From assembly GCA_945881865.1 (NCBI GenBank), contig CAMCVK010000005.1:62001-126000 (forward strand): a stretch of 64,000 nucleotides of DNA, read 5' to 3'. Source of the stretch: Fimbriimonas ginsengisoli Gsoil 348 (GTDB lineage: Bacteria > Armatimonadota > Fimbriimonadia > Fimbriimonadales > Fimbriimonadaceae). The notes beneath the pieces were generated by a model. The model was not told where the DNA came from. It saw only the letters and a list, made by a program, of their open reading frames with translations, and made no database searches. A program made the position numbers and the translations under genes. Positions 26,701-34,388 of this stretch are shown here, piece by piece. Within the stretch, counting starts at the first letter, position 1. Each line of letters begins with the position of its first letter.

Positions 26701-26839
26701 CCTGGTAGCTAAACGCTAGTTGCGAACCGTCGGGACTCAACGCAAGAGATCGCGCGCCAATGAGGGGCGAGGCCGTCTGTCCCGCGAGGGCAAAGGCCGG
26801 CAAGAAGGCGAGGGTGATGCCAAGGGTATGGATACGCAA
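23711..26839 (-). CDS. Secreted Tricorn-like S41 peptidase
   Basis: A 1042-residue protein with a signal peptide (about 1-20, LAGQTASP at the cleavage region). Residues about 25-660 contain TolB/WD40-like propeller blades (SPDGSQLAF, SPDGKSLAFTSNR, TPDGKAIFFVSDRDG). A PDZ domain follows near residues 780-860 (LEPGDVVLKINGKDV), then the S41 peptidase core. The nucleophile is Ser949 or its neighbour in TSFSNAEMF, E1005 lies in SLENMGVVPD, and SH in ELEASHAEIS matches the Tricorn His. It probably degrades oligopeptides in the periplasm. The start is TTG at 26839, with TAACGT 9 bases before it. Its terminator is at 23671-23706. Confidence 0.88.
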   Translation of the reverse strand: MRIHTLGITLAFLPAFALAGQTASPLIGARSLALSPDGSQLAFSYQGDIWAAPSSGGRAVALTSNIEMDDQPLWSPDGKSLAFTSNRNGNDDIYLVSAEGGQPRRLTYFSGPDVASAWSKDGKKLLLRSSRDTVYNSIYELEVESGRFKAIFSDPLNIGSPRYSPDGAEILYTRLGFPINRPRYEGSGAAALYTYNLATGKRTPVRNNQLQHLWSSWTMNGIMAVTQAEKAPSSSYLNKPIPRVVFTEKNTPNVFRFSPDGKATQLTKFADAGVRFLTAATNAKTYAFERDGTVFVAADGEPKPITLTANLDDKTSLEERLILTTGVSDFDINAKGETAVFTVRGDIWTVPMKKGKGPNKDDATRITTWEGTDEQATFTPDGKAIFFVSDRDGAERLYRQELPEGKPVSITTIDADVTNLSVTPDGKSLSFWSTGKDGGLFVVPVEAGTPKQILKRPGNRGVDYQFSPDGRYVAYADTLNGSGYYYWESGSNVFVIDVATGASTNVTQLNAQHNTPRWSSDGKYLYFGSNRSGDGIYILPLQKEETTASEAVLEFKKPTAPLKVEIDFDGIEYRIRRLVSRGLDGNLASDPEDGTIYFQSGGDIWRADYSGENARKYAGDNNVAAFRLAGDQKSFLVLRDGKINTLPLRSPNPGFTTVDFRADWTRDVRLERRAAFQQLWREFNRGFYDANFHGRDFPGLRARYEKLLPSVGHRNEFATVLNQMLGELEASHAEISPAPGNPRSQSSASLGFVFDPTWNGVGIKVKEVPARAPASFAKSKLEPGDVVLKINGKDVAPNEALYRDVLNEQIGREVTLSVRNAKGDLREVKYRAISGGEFNGIAFDNLLRARRKYVEEKSGGMLTYVHIAGMGGGELVRFRQQVWQYSQGKKGMIIDVRNNGGGNTADQIIDVLERRPNAYYQVRDESPIVGPGELADFPLVVMCAQTSFSNAEMFPNSMKSRKLATLVGMPTPGYVIYTYGLQLVDGTIARMPSTGVYRLDGSSLENMGVVPDFVLENDPIEFLAGKDAQLDKAIEVLLKQAK

Positions 26840-26884
26840 GATTCCGCTACGTTACCCAGCCGCTGGCCGCTCTGGCAAAGAATG

Positions 26885-26890
26885 TAGACT
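26885..26890 (+). promoter_or_regulatory. Putative -10 element (TAGACT), Zn-ribbon ORF
   Basis: TAGACT ends 6 bases before GTG 26897, identical to the -10 hexamer found at 189-194. No Shine-Dalgarno sequence is present. Confidence 0.38.
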
Positions 26891-26896
26891 TGTTTT

Positions 26897-27112
26897 GTGG
26901 AGCGGTGGAATTCTGAGGGCATCCTTAGAGAGATGCTTGTCGTCGCTCTCAAAGATCGCGACATGGTGTTGACCGCGCGCCGCGTCGACACCTGCATGTT
27001 GTGCCGACGAAAAAAGGTGAACGAGGCCGGCATTTGCGAGGTCTGCTACGGCAGTTTGGACGGGCCGGAGCTCACGCTTGCGGTGCGTTGGCGTTCGGGA
27101 GTCGGGCCGTAA
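26897..27112 (+). CDS. Small zinc-ribbon-like protein
   Basis: A 71-residue frame with a CMLCRR...GICEVCYG arrangement: two CxxC pairs 13 residues apart, as in a treble-clef or zinc-ribbon knuckle. The N-terminal part (MLVVALKDRDMVLTARRV) looks folded and not like a shadow. The start could be GTG 26897 (TAGACT 6 bases upstream) or ATG 26933. It ends inside the beginning of the membrane-protein gene at 27088, and the two may be coupled or have once been one gene. The function is unknown; a small nucleic-acid or protein-binding role is possible. Confidence 0.55.
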   Translation: MERWNSEGILREMLVVALKDRDMVLTARRVDTCMLCRRKKVNEAGICEVCYGSLDGPELTLAVRWRSGVGP

Positions 27113-27951
27113 ATCCATATCTGCTCGTCGTCGGCCTCTCTCTCGGCTTCGCCATCGGATTCCTTGCCTTCAAGTTTCGTCTGAGTGGTCACCGCCGAAC
27201 CCCGTGGCTCGCCGAATTCCATATCTTTCTGCCGACCGCTACGGTTCCGACGCAGGACGACGTGATGGACCGTCTGATTCGCTCGAATCCGTTTAAGCCG
27301 GGCGGAAAACCGGCGATTGTCCCCCTCGACGGCCTCTTCTTTAGCGATGTACGCCTTAACATCTCGGTGGCCACCCGGGAGCGCAACCCGAACGCGTTTC
27401 TATGGCGCGGATACACGGAGCCTTTGCGGCCCGAGATTGAGAAGAGCCTCGTGGACGCCGAGCGATTTGTGATCGCTCGATACGCGAGCGAGAAGCCGAT
27501 GAAGGACCTTCGGTACCTCCACTTTTTGCTGCATCTCTGCGCGGCCTACCTGGAGCTGGGCAACGGTTCGTGCGTCTACGACGCCGTTTCGGAGCGATTT
27601 TGGAGCCGCGACGAGCTCACCGAGTTTCTGGCAACCACGCTCGATTCGAGCACGGAGGAGGCGCACGTTTGGCGCGGCTGGACGGAGGGCGAAACCGGCG
27701 GCTGGTATGCGACCCGGGGCCTGCGGAAAGTCGGCCAGTGGGATCTCGCGACGCCAACCTCCCCCCGCGACCACGAGTTTCTCATCACGCAACTGATGAC
27801 GGAACTGGTCTCCAAAGTCTGGCAAGAGCGGACGATGCCCGAGAAGCTCCAGCTTGAAGCTTACGGAGACCAGTTTTTCGTTTCGATCTGGCCGCGGAAG
27901 CGGGAAAACCTCGTGCGAATTATGCGTGCCCAAGAAAAAACCGCCCCATGA
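27088..27951 (+). CDS. Membrane-anchored hypothetical protein
   Basis: About 287 residues if the TTG at 27088 is used; no ATG or GTG start is available before the hydrophobic segment, so the start is uncertain. One N-terminal transmembrane helix (about residues 10-30, [21 protein letters not shown]) precedes a soluble domain of about 250 residues. No family was recognised; aromatic and acidic residues such as [13 protein letters not shown] and [13 protein letters not shown] are notable. It overlaps the Zn-ribbon ORF by 25 bases at the start, and its stop overlaps hisF by 4 bases (ATGA). It is therefore part of the hisF operon. Confidence 0.65.
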   Translation: MAFGSRAVNPYLLVVGLSLGFAIGFLAFKFRLSGHRRTPWLAEFHIFLPTATVPTQDDVMDRLIRSNPFKPGGKPAIVPLDGLFFSDVRLNISVATRERNPNAFLWRGYTEPLRPEIEKSLVDAERFVIARYASEKPMKDLRYLHFLLHLCAAYLELGNGSCVYDAVSERFWSRDELTEFLATTLDSSTEEAHVWRGWTEGETGGWYATRGLRKVGQWDLATPTSPRDHEFLITQLMTELVSKVWQERTMPEKLQLEAYGDQFFVSIWPRKRENLVRIMRAQEKTAP

Positions 27952-28706
27952 CCAACGTTCGCCTCATTCCCTGCCTTGACATTCGCGACGGCCGCGTCGT
28001 AAAAGGGGTCAATTTTGTCTCGATCCGAGATGCTGGCGACCCGGTTGAACTCGCGGCGTTCTATGACAAAGAAGGCGCGGATGAGCTGGTGTTCCTCGAC
28101 ATCACGGCCACGCACGAGGGCCGGGCGTCGGTCATCGAACTCGCCGAACGGGTGGCCGAGCAAGTGTTCATCCCGTTCACCGTCGGCGGCGGGATTCGCA
28201 CGGTTGACGATATTCGCGCCGCGCTAAAGGCGGGCGCCGATAAAGTGAGCCTGAATTCGGCGGCGGTAGCCAATCCCGGGCTCGTCGCCGAGGCTTCGCG
28301 GCAGTTCGGCGCACAGTGCGTCGTCGTCGCCATCGACGCGCGGCGAACGGGAGACCGTTGGGAAGTCGTAACCCACGGCGGTCGGAAATCCACCGGACTG
28401 GATGCCGTTGCCTGGGCAAAAGAAGTCGCCGATCTCGGGGCGGGAGAGATTTTGCTCACCAGCATGGACGGCGATGGAACTCAATCCGGCTACGATCTCG
28501 CCTTGACCCGAAGCGTCAGTGAGGCGGTCAGCGTTCCGGTGATTGCCAGCGGGGGCGCGGGCAACGCCGGCCACCTTATTGATGCCGTCCGAGAGGGAAA
28601 GGCAGACGCGGTCCTGCTGGCCAGCATTATCCACGACGGCGACTTCCGCATCGCGGACCTAAAGCGAGAAATGGCCGCGGCGGGACTTCGGGTCCGGCTC
28701 GTTTAA
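27948..28706 (+). CDS. hisF: Imidazole glycerol phosphate synthase cyclase subunit
   Basis: A 252-residue TIM barrel of the HisA/HisF family. [17 protein letters not shown] (residues 6-22) with D11 and the second catalytic Asp in [13 protein letters not shown] (about residue 169 onwards) identify HisF. It joins ammonia from HisH with PRFAR to give IGP and AICAR in histidine synthesis. VGGGIR and SGGAGN are the phosphate loops. Coupled to the preceding membrane protein by a 4-base overlap; no other his gene except hisS lies in the window, so the pathway genes are scattered. Confidence 0.96.
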   Translation: MTNVRLIPCLDIRDGRVVKGVNFVSIRDAGDPVELAAFYDKEGADELVFLDITATHEGRASVIELAERVAEQVFIPFTVGGGIRTVDDIRAALKAGADKVSLNSAAVANPGLVAEASRQFGAQCVVVAIDARRTGDRWEVVTHGGRKSTGLDAVAWAKEVADLGAGEILLTSMDGDGTQSGYDLALTRSVSEAVSVPVIASGGAGNAGHLIDAVREGKADAVLLASIIHDGDFRIADLKREMAAAGLRVRLV

Positions 28707-28713
28707 CCCGGTG

Positions 28714-28719
28714 TAACAT
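28714..28719 (+). promoter_or_regulatory. Putative -10 element (TAACAT)
   Basis: TAACAT ends 6 bases before ATG 28726, between hisF and the next gene. No Shine-Dalgarno sequence was seen before that ATG. Confidence 0.38.
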
Positions 28720-28725
28720 CACGGT

Positions 28726-29172
28726 ATGCGGAGGTGGATCAAAGAATTTCTCCCGGCGCTGGCCTTGGCCGCCGGCACGCTTTTCATCTTTGGCCGACTC
28801 CAGGATTACGGCCCGGTCTCAGTCGTTCGCCGCTTCCATGAATCTATCCGTGCCGCCGACGCCCCCAATGCCCCCGCTCAACTCCTGAGGGAGAACGTGC
28901 AGCAGTGCCTCATCGAGAACATCTCGGACCTAGAACCGCGACGCCTCATCACCGCCGTCGAGCAATACATGCTGGACTCCCAGATCGGCCTTGCCGGAAC
29001 CGAGCGCGAACCGCGTTCTGTACGCGTCTTGATCGCCTACCGCAAGCCAGATGGGTTTGTTCTGCCGGTTGTGTTCTTCGTCGAAAAACCGCAAAACAAG
29101 TGGAAGATCAACGCGACCAAGACGGAAACCGCGTTGGAGCATTATATGGAAACAATTCTCAGCCCCGGATGA
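28726..29172 (+). CDS. Small membrane-anchored hypothetical protein
   Basis: 148 residues: a basic MRRWIKE N-terminus, a hydrophobic helix at about residues 8-24, then a periplasmic or external domain. The soluble part (VRRFHESIRAAD..., VRVLIAYRKPDGFVLPVVFFVEKPQNKWKIN) has the alpha-beta pattern of NTF2/DUF4878-like domains ending in a W-K-I strand, but this is a weak match by eye. The next gene has the same size and layout, and the two may be distant paralogues. TAACAT lies 6 bases upstream. Confidence 0.66.
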   Translation: MRRWIKEFLPALALAAGTLFIFGRLQDYGPVSVVRRFHESIRAADAPNAPAQLLRENVQQCLIENISDLEPRRLITAVEQYMLDSQIGLAGTEREPRSVRVLIAYRKPDGFVLPVVFFVEKPQNKWKINATKTETALEHYMETILSPG

Positions 29173-29221
29173 TGTCATTCCAGGATCGAATTTCGTTTTC
29201 GCGGCGTTGAGGTTTAATACG

Positions 29222-29665
29222 ATGCGCATGAAGAGAGCAGGTCGCGTAAATATTCTAACCGTCGCGGTTCTCGCGTGCGTGGTCGTCATCTTTAGCATGT
29301 TCTTCATCGGAAGGGAGAACATCGGCTCGGTCGGTGCCAAATTCATGTCGGCACTCGCGAAGGGCGACGTGGACACCCTGACCGATCTTTCTTATCTCGG
29401 CAACAAGGATAAGGAAGATATGAAGAAGCAGTGGGAGTTCGCCGCAAAGGATGTCAGCAAGCAGTACGCCTTCGAGTGGCGCGTCACCGGAGCGCGAGAA
29501 CTGAGCGACAAGGCCGGAAGCGTGAGCCTGATGGTCAGCCGAAATCTCTTTTCGGGTTCCACCTACGAAGAGAAGTTTGAGCTTCCCATGATTCGGGTCA
29601 ACGGACGCTGGATGGTCAACGTAAGCGGTATCAGCCGCGATATGTATCCGGCCCTTCCCCGGTAA
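29222..29665 (+). CDS. Small membrane-anchored NTF2-like protein
   Basis: 147 residues with a basic start (MRMKRAGR), one transmembrane helix (about 10-28) and an external domain. KFMSALAKGDVDTLTDLSYL and the final strand IRVNGRWMVNVSGI match the pattern of NTF2-like lipoprotein/DUF4878 domains (helix-helix, then beta-sheet). No function is known. The ATG at 29228 is an alternative start. An AT-rich TTTAATAC precedes the ATG. It probably shares a transcript with the gene before. Confidence 0.66.
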   Translation: MRMKRAGRVNILTVAVLACVVVIFSMFFIGRENIGSVGAKFMSALAKGDVDTLTDLSYLGNKDKEDMKKQWEFAAKDVSKQYAFEWRVTGARELSDKAGSVSLMVSRNLFSGSTYEEKFELPMIRVNGRWMVNVSGISRDMYPALPR

Positions 29666-29751
29666 ATCGTTATCGTTAACACAAAACAGCAAGACGCAGG
29701 GGAAATGGGCTCAGCGGAATTCTCTAATTCCGTGATACCCTTCTAGCGTTC

Positions 29752-31083
29752 ATGCCGCCAGAACTTGGCATTTTTGTCACAACCGGTGCCCTGCTCCTCA
29801 TCAGTGCGTTCTTCGTATCTGCGGAATACGCGCTGGTAAGCGTGCGGAAGTCCAGCATTGACTTACTGGCAAAGAAAGGAAACCGGGCCGCCAAAGCGCT
29901 CTCGGCTGCGCTGCAAGACCTCGCGCCGTTCGTGGCCGGATCGCAAATCGCCATCACCATGTTGGGCATTGCCCTTGGTTTGGCCTGTGAGCCGCAACTC
30001 ACGGAGATCTTAAAGAGCTGGTTCACCGCATCGCTGGGAGCGGCGACCACCGCGCGAATTGGCCAAGGCACCACGATTCTGTCGCTGATCTTGTTGACCT
30101 ACTTTACGGTGGTCTTCGGCGAACTCGTGCCGAAATATATCGGGCTCCGGCGCGCCGAACAGGTCGCCCTCTTTACGATCCAACCGCTTAAACTTTTCAT
30201 ACGACTCATGAAGCCGCTGGTTTGGGTCGTTCAGTCCTCCGGCACGGCCGTTACGAGACTTTTCGGTGTGAAGCCGACGGAAGGGGAGGACGAAGGCGTT
30301 TCGAAAGACGAACTGCTGATGATGGTTCGAAGCGGCGGCGACTCGGGTGTGTTCGAAAAGGGCCAGGCGGTCCTCATTAGCCGTGCGTTGCGCCTAGACG
30401 TTCTCACCGCGCGGGACATCATGATCCACCGGTTGGACGTGAAGTGGCTAGATGCCGGAATGAGCAAGGACGCCGTGCTTGCGGCATTGCCAACCATGCC
30501 TTTCAATCGCATTCCGGTCTGCGGCGGGGATATCGACGACCTCGTCGGCGTCGTGTATCTGCACGATATCGTGAAACATCTGACCCATCCGGACTTTGTG
30601 TTGCGCGACTTCGCCCGCCCGGCCGTTGTCGTACCAGAAAACCTCACGCTGGAGAAGATCGTGGAGACCATGCGGCGCGAGAAGACGCAGATGCTCTTCG
30701 TCACCGACGAGTACGGCGGCACGAGCGGGATGCTCACCCTCGAAGACGTCGTCGAGGAGATCTTTGGCGAGTTAGAAGACAGCCTGGAAAGCGAGCGTCC
30801 ACCGATCCGCGTGATGAGCGGTGGCCGAGTCTCGGTAAAGGCAGACCTCCGCTACGACGAACTGATTGACCGGCTTGGGCTCCAGGTCGAAACTCCGTCC
30901 ACCGACACCTTGGCGACCCTCGTCGTCGACCAGCTCGACCGGATCCCCACCACCGGTGACGCGATCGATACCGAGATCGGCCTAATGCGGGTCGAGAACA
31001 TGGCGCGCCGACGAATTACGCGTATCAGCTTGCAGCTCAAGCCAGAGCAAGCCGCGATTCTCGCGGAAAATCCCATCGCCTGA
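29752..31083 (+). CDS. CNNM/CorC-type transporter-associated protein (DUF21-CBS-CorC_HlyC)
   Basis: 443 residues. An N-terminal DUF21/CNNM membrane domain has four hydrophobic segments (about residues 5-30, 60-85, 100-125, 130-155). A CBS pair follows at about residues 215-335 (MIHRLDVKWLDA, FNRIPVCGGDIDDLVGVVYLHDI, TDEYGGTSGMLTLEDVVEEIFG). The C-terminal CorC_HlyC domain (PF03471) ends the protein. Family members are often labelled hemolysins, but current knowledge points to magnesium or other ion transport. It converges with recR, 6 bases apart. Confidence 0.9.
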   Translation: MPPELGIFVTTGALLLISAFFVSAEYALVSVRKSSIDLLAKKGNRAAKALSAALQDLAPFVAGSQIAITMLGIALGLACEPQLTEILKSWFTASLGAATTARIGQGTTILSLILLTYFTVVFGELVPKYIGLRRAEQVALFTIQPLKLFIRLMKPLVWVVQSSGTAVTRLFGVKPTEGEDEGVSKDELLMMVRSGGDSGVFEKGQAVLISRALRLDVLTARDIMIHRLDVKWLDAGMSKDAVLAALPTMPFNRIPVCGGDIDDLVGVVYLHDIVKHLTHPDFVLRDFARPAVVVPENLTLEKIVETMRREKTQMLFVTDEYGGTSGMLTLEDVVEEIFGELEDSLESERPPIRVMSGGRVSVKADLRYDELIDRLGLQVETPSTDTLATLVVDQLDRIPTTGDAIDTEIGLMRVENMARRRITRISLQLKPEQAAILAENPIA

Positions 31084-31089
31084 GTCGGG

Positions 31090-31686
31090 TTAGATTTCCC
31101 GGCGAAATTCGAGCGCGCTGAGGAGGGTCGCCGAGTCGGCGTAGTCAAGCTCACCACCGACGGCCATGCCCTGCGCGAGACGGGTGACCCGCACCCCCAA
31201 CGGCTTCAGGAGCCGTCCCAGATAAAGCGCGGTGGCATCGCCCTCAAGCGTTGGGTTTGTCGCGAGAATGATCTCATGCACGCTGCCGTCTTGCATACGA
31301 TTCAATAGCTCTCTCAGGCGAAGCTGCTCTGGACCCACGCCGTCCATGGGCGACAGAAGGCCGTGCATGACGTGATACAGCCCCTTGTATTCATGAATGC
31401 GCTCTAGCGCACCGATGTCCTTGGGCTCCGCGACGACGCAGATGATGGAGCGGTCTCGGCGCGGGTCCCGGCAGATGTCGCAGAATTCCTGCTCCGTGAT
31501 GTTTTGGCACTGCTGACACAGCCGCAACGCCTCCTTCGCCACGCGGATGACTTCCGCGAGTTTTAGCACCTCGTGGCGGGGGGCCTTCAGAAGGTGATAG
31601 GCGAGGCGCTGGGCCGATTTCGGCCCAATGTTCGGTAGCCGCTCAAGTTCGGCAATCAGCTCGGCGAGCGGCTTGGCAAAAAGCAT
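31090..31686 (-). CDS. recR: Recombination protein RecR
   Basis: The 198-residue protein has a helix-hairpin-helix (LERLPNIGPKSAQRLAYHLL), a Cys4 zinc finger (CQQCQNITEQEFCDIC) and a Toprim domain (IICVVAEPKDIGALER; ATNPTLEGDATALYL). It works with RecF/RecO to load RecA at single-strand gaps. ATG at 31686 is chosen; the open frame upstream is shadow. It is the last gene of dnaX-ybaB-recR, 10 bases after ybaB. Confidence 0.96.
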   Translation of the reverse strand: MLFAKPLAELIAELERLPNIGPKSAQRLAYHLLKAPRHEVLKLAEVIRVAKEALRLCQQCQNITEQEFCDICRDPRRDRSIICVVAEPKDIGALERIHEYKGLYHVMHGLLSPMDGVGPEQLRLRELLNRMQDGSVHEIILATNPTLEGDATALYLGRLLKPLGVRVTRLAQGMAVGGELDYADSATLLSALEFRREI

Positions 31687-31696
31687 CGGCCCGGGT

Positions 31697-32026
31697 TTAG
31701 AGGCCCGGGATGTCTGGCAAGTTCGGCAGGATGCCTTGGACGCGGGCGTTTCGCAGTTCGGTCGCCTGGTCGAAGCCGGAGCGGATCGCACCGACGATCA
31801 GGTCCTCTAGCGCCTCTACGTCTTCCGGATCAACAATTTCGGGATCGATCTTGATGCTGAGGAGCTTGCCGGTTCCGTCGAACAAAGCCTTGATCTGGCC
31901 CTTGTCGATCGCAAACCGCTCGTTTTCCAGCTCGGCTTCGAGCGACTGCGCCTTTGCCATAGCGCTCTGCATCTGCTGCATCATTCCGCCAAAGCCAGCG
32001 GGACCGAAGTTCTTGGGAAGTTTCAT
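31697..32026 (-). CDS. ybaB: Nucleoid-associated protein, YbaB/EbfC family
   Basis: 109 residues, the usual size. The sequence shows the YbaB order: GGMMQQMQSAMAKAQSLEAELE amphipathic helix, a beta-hairpin with FDGTGKLLSIKIDPEIV, and a C-terminal helix (EALEDLIVGAIRSGFDQATELRN). It binds DNA as a dimer. It lies 9 bases after dnaX and 10 before recR, the conserved bacterial order. Confidence 0.95.
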   Translation of the reverse strand: MKLPKNFGPAGFGGMMQQMQSAMAKAQSLEAELENERFAIDKGQIKALFDGTGKLLSIKIDPEIVDPEDVEALEDLIVGAIRSGFDQATELRNARVQGILPNLPDIPGL

Positions 32027-32035
32027 AAATGTCGC

Positions 32036-33658
32036 CTACGGCTCCGGCCGATAGATGCGGTCTTTCATTTCCTCGCGCACCATCTGATCCAGCTTATCGC
32101 CGCCTTTACCTAAGTCTACCGCCGGGGAATCGCTTGCCGTGGTGATGGCTGGCTTGTCCGGTGGCAGGAACCTGATCACGGTGCCCGCGCCAAGGGCTTT
32201 GACCGCGAACCCGTTGATGTAGGACAGCCGACGTGGGTCATCCATCCACCATTCATAGTCCATCTGTTTCGCCACGCGAACGGAGATCTCCTTCCCTTCT
32301 TGCGAAACAAACTGGCTGCCGACGCTCTTGCGAAGCACCGCGACACCTTCTGGCAGTTGGGCTAGCACCTTCACCCAAGGGTTATCCGCCGGTACTGGCG
32401 CTTCTTGCAGCGGCTCGGCTTGCACTTGCTCGATCTGAACAGGCTCGGGCCGGGCCGGTTCTGGACGGGGTGGCTCAGCACGGGTTGGCTCAGCACGGAT
32501 TGGTTCGGCAGCTGCGACAGGCTTCGCCCCGACCGGGGCGGTGGCGGCCGGAGCCGGTTGCGGGCGCTCTTCCGGGCGGCTCAAATTGCAGGTTAGCTTT
32601 ACGAACTCACTTTCCAGCCAAATTTTGGGAAGAGAAACGTCGCGGATCACCCGATGGGCGTCCGAAACCGCCCCGCGCAACCGAAGAATATTTGTCCGGC
32701 CGACCCTGGCCGCCATATCGTACATCGCCGCGTTGCGGCTCGCATCCGTGGCGTCCTGAACCTCATAGGAAGCGCGAGTGAGATCGGCCAACCGGTAGAG
32801 AGCGCTCTCCAAAATTGCCCGAGGATCGCGGCCCAGTCGGGCGATTTCGTCCAAAACACTGAGCACGTGGACCACGTCGCCGCTCACCGCGCCAAGCAAG
32901 AGCGAATCGATGGTTTCTTCGGCGACCAGACCAAGTTGGTCGTAGACCTTTTGAAGCGTAATGTGGCCGTCCGCGGTGAGGATCGCTTGCTCCAGCAGCG
33001 TGAGCGCGTCGCGGTACCCACCGTCCGCCATCCGCGCGATCGCCGAAACCGCGGGCGGATCAATTTGCACGCCTTCCGCCTCGGCAACATACGTGATGCG
33101 GGAGCACAGGTCGCCCATCGAAGCCCGATGGAATTCGAACTTCTGGCAGCGGGAGCGAATTGTCGGCGGGACCTTGTTGTATTCGGTGGTCGCCAGGATA
33201 AAAATGAGATGCTCGGGCGGCTCCTCAATCGTTTTCAACAGCGCGTCGAACGCCTTGCCCGAGAGGTCGTGAACCTCGTCGATGATGATGACCTTGTAGC
33301 GGGCCATCATCGGACGGTATTCGGCAACCTCGATGATCTTTTCGCGGATGCTGTCGACGGAGGAATCGCTGGCCGCGTCCATTTCCATCACATCGGGACA
33401 GGAGCCCGCGGTGATCATCTGTACGATTGGATCATCTGGCGACGGATTGGCCAGAGGACCATTTTCGCAACAAAGCGACTTAGCGAGCAAGCGTGCGGTA
33501 GAGGTTTTGCCGGTTCCGCGCGGACCGGTAAACAGGTACGCGTGCGAAATGCGACCGCTCGCGACTCCGTTTTGAAGGGTACGCACGACGTGCTCCTGGC
33601 CGATCAAGTCGCCGAAGGTCTGACTGCGGTATTTGCGGTACAGGGAGATGGTAGACAC
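32036..33658 (-). CDS. dnaX: DNA polymerase III subunit gamma/tau
   Basis: 540 residues. The clamp-loader AAA+ ATPase has Walker A GPRGTGKT (45-52), Walker B IIIDEVH, and sensor SRC (RSRCQKFEF). Domain III continues to about residue 355. A Pro/Glu-rich linker with repeats of the RAEPxRPEP type (about residues 370-425) precedes a tau-like C-terminal domain of about 110 residues. The Cys4 zinc knuckle normally inserted after Walker A is mostly lost: C63, C64 and C87 occur but the GVCxxC part is missing. Start is GTG 33658. It heads the dnaX-ybaB-recR operon. No slippery A-run for a gamma form was identified. Confidence 0.94.
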   Translation of the reverse strand: MSTISLYRKYRSQTFGDLIGQEHVVRTLQNGVASGRISHAYLFTGPRGTGKTSTARLLAKSLCCENGPLANPSPDDPIVQMITAGSCPDVMEMDAASDSSVDSIREKIIEVAEYRPMMARYKVIIIDEVHDLSGKAFDALLKTIEEPPEHLIFILATTEYNKVPPTIRSRCQKFEFHRASMGDLCSRITYVAEAEGVQIDPPAVSAIARMADGGYRDALTLLEQAILTADGHITLQKVYDQLGLVAEETIDSLLLGAVSGDVVHVLSVLDEIARLGRDPRAILESALYRLADLTRASYEVQDATDASRNAAMYDMAARVGRTNILRLRGAVSDAHRVIRDVSLPKIWLESEFVKLTCNLSRPEERPQPAPAATAPVGAKPVAAAEPIRAEPTRAEPPRPEPARPEPVQIEQVQAEPLQEAPVPADNPWVKVLAQLPEGVAVLRKSVGSQFVSQEGKEISVRVAKQMDYEWWMDDPRRLSYINGFAVKALGAGTVIRFLPPDKPAITTASDSPAVDLGKGGDKLDQMVREEMKDRIYRPEP

Positions 33659-33794
33659 GGTTCGGCAGGAAGGCCGGGAATGATGCGTCGCACGGAGAAT
33701 CGACTTACCGTTGCTACCTTCCGATCCTGGCGGAGTTCACCAACCTGCCGCCGCGCAGTTCCCGGTTGCAAGAAGTTTAGCAGACTGGACCCAT

Positions 33795-33800
33795 CATAAT
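33795..33800 (+). promoter_or_regulatory. Putative -10 element (CATAAT)
   Basis: CATAAT ends 7 bases before ATG 33808, in the 149-base divergent region shared with dnaX. No Shine-Dalgarno sequence is seen. Confidence 0.42.
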
Positions 33801-33807
33801 CTTCCAA

Positions 33808-34371
33808 ATGGCGGAACGGGTTCGGGTGGCAGTGTTGGGCGCCGCCAGTCTTCGGTGCGGGCCGGCGATCGGGGCTTCGCTCGCGCAGTACTTTGGCGAG
33901 AGGCCGCTGGAATTTTGCTTTTGGGACGCCGACGCCGAGATTCTGGAGGTGATGGTGTTCGTCGCGCGGCACTGCCTCTACGCCATGCGAAGCCCGCACT
34001 CGGTGATCAGCGAAGAGGCACCGGCCGACGCCTTGGCCAACGCCGACGGCGTCATTTTCGCCATGGACCGTCGCTCGGCGGCGAAGTTCCTTCGCGAACC
34101 TGAAAGCGAGGATGGTGTCGAACGCGCGCTGCAACGCCTTTCGGTGCTGCTATCGCCGGAGCCAAAGTACCTCTCGTTGATTCCCGAACCGGTCCCAGAC
34201 GGACTCACCCGGCTGACATCCGTCTCCTGGCCCCCGCCACTACCGGACGACGGCCCATTGAGACTGCCACTGCGGCTTTTACGAATTCTAAACTCAGAAG
34301 ACCCAATTCATGAGTTGCTGCGCGGGCACGAGCGTACGCCGCTGTCGGAATGGCTGGAATCCTTAGCCTAA
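33808..34371 (+). CDS. Rossmann-fold hypothetical protein
   Basis: 187 residues. The first part (RVRVAVLGAASLRCGPAIGASLAQYF, then LEFCFWDADAEIL) has the beta-alpha-beta layout of an NAD(P)-binding domain and resembles the N-terminus of GH4-type enzymes, but the rest of a GH4 protein is missing. The middle (GVIFAMDRRSAAKFLREPE) fits a further Rossmann strand. The C-terminus ends RTPLSEWLESLA. No catalytic residues can be named. trmFO follows immediately, so the two are co-transcribed. Confidence 0.68.
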   Translation: MAERVRVAVLGAASLRCGPAIGASLAQYFGERPLEFCFWDADAEILEVMVFVARHCLYAMRSPHSVISEEAPADALANADGVIFAMDRRSAAKFLREPESEDGVERALQRLSVLLSPEPKYLSLIPEPVPDGLTRLTSVSWPPPLPDDGPLRLPLRLLRILNSEDPIHELLRGHERTPLSEWLESLA

Positions 34372-34388
34372 GGCACAATAAGGTGGTG

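Noticed and set aside
29752-31083. Hemolysin
   Set aside because: The DUF21-CBS-CorC family is often named so, but the domains fit an ion-transport-associated membrane protein and no toxin feature is seen.
32654-33799. 381-codon plus-strand open frame
   Set aside because: Shadow of dnaX, which has complete family motifs.
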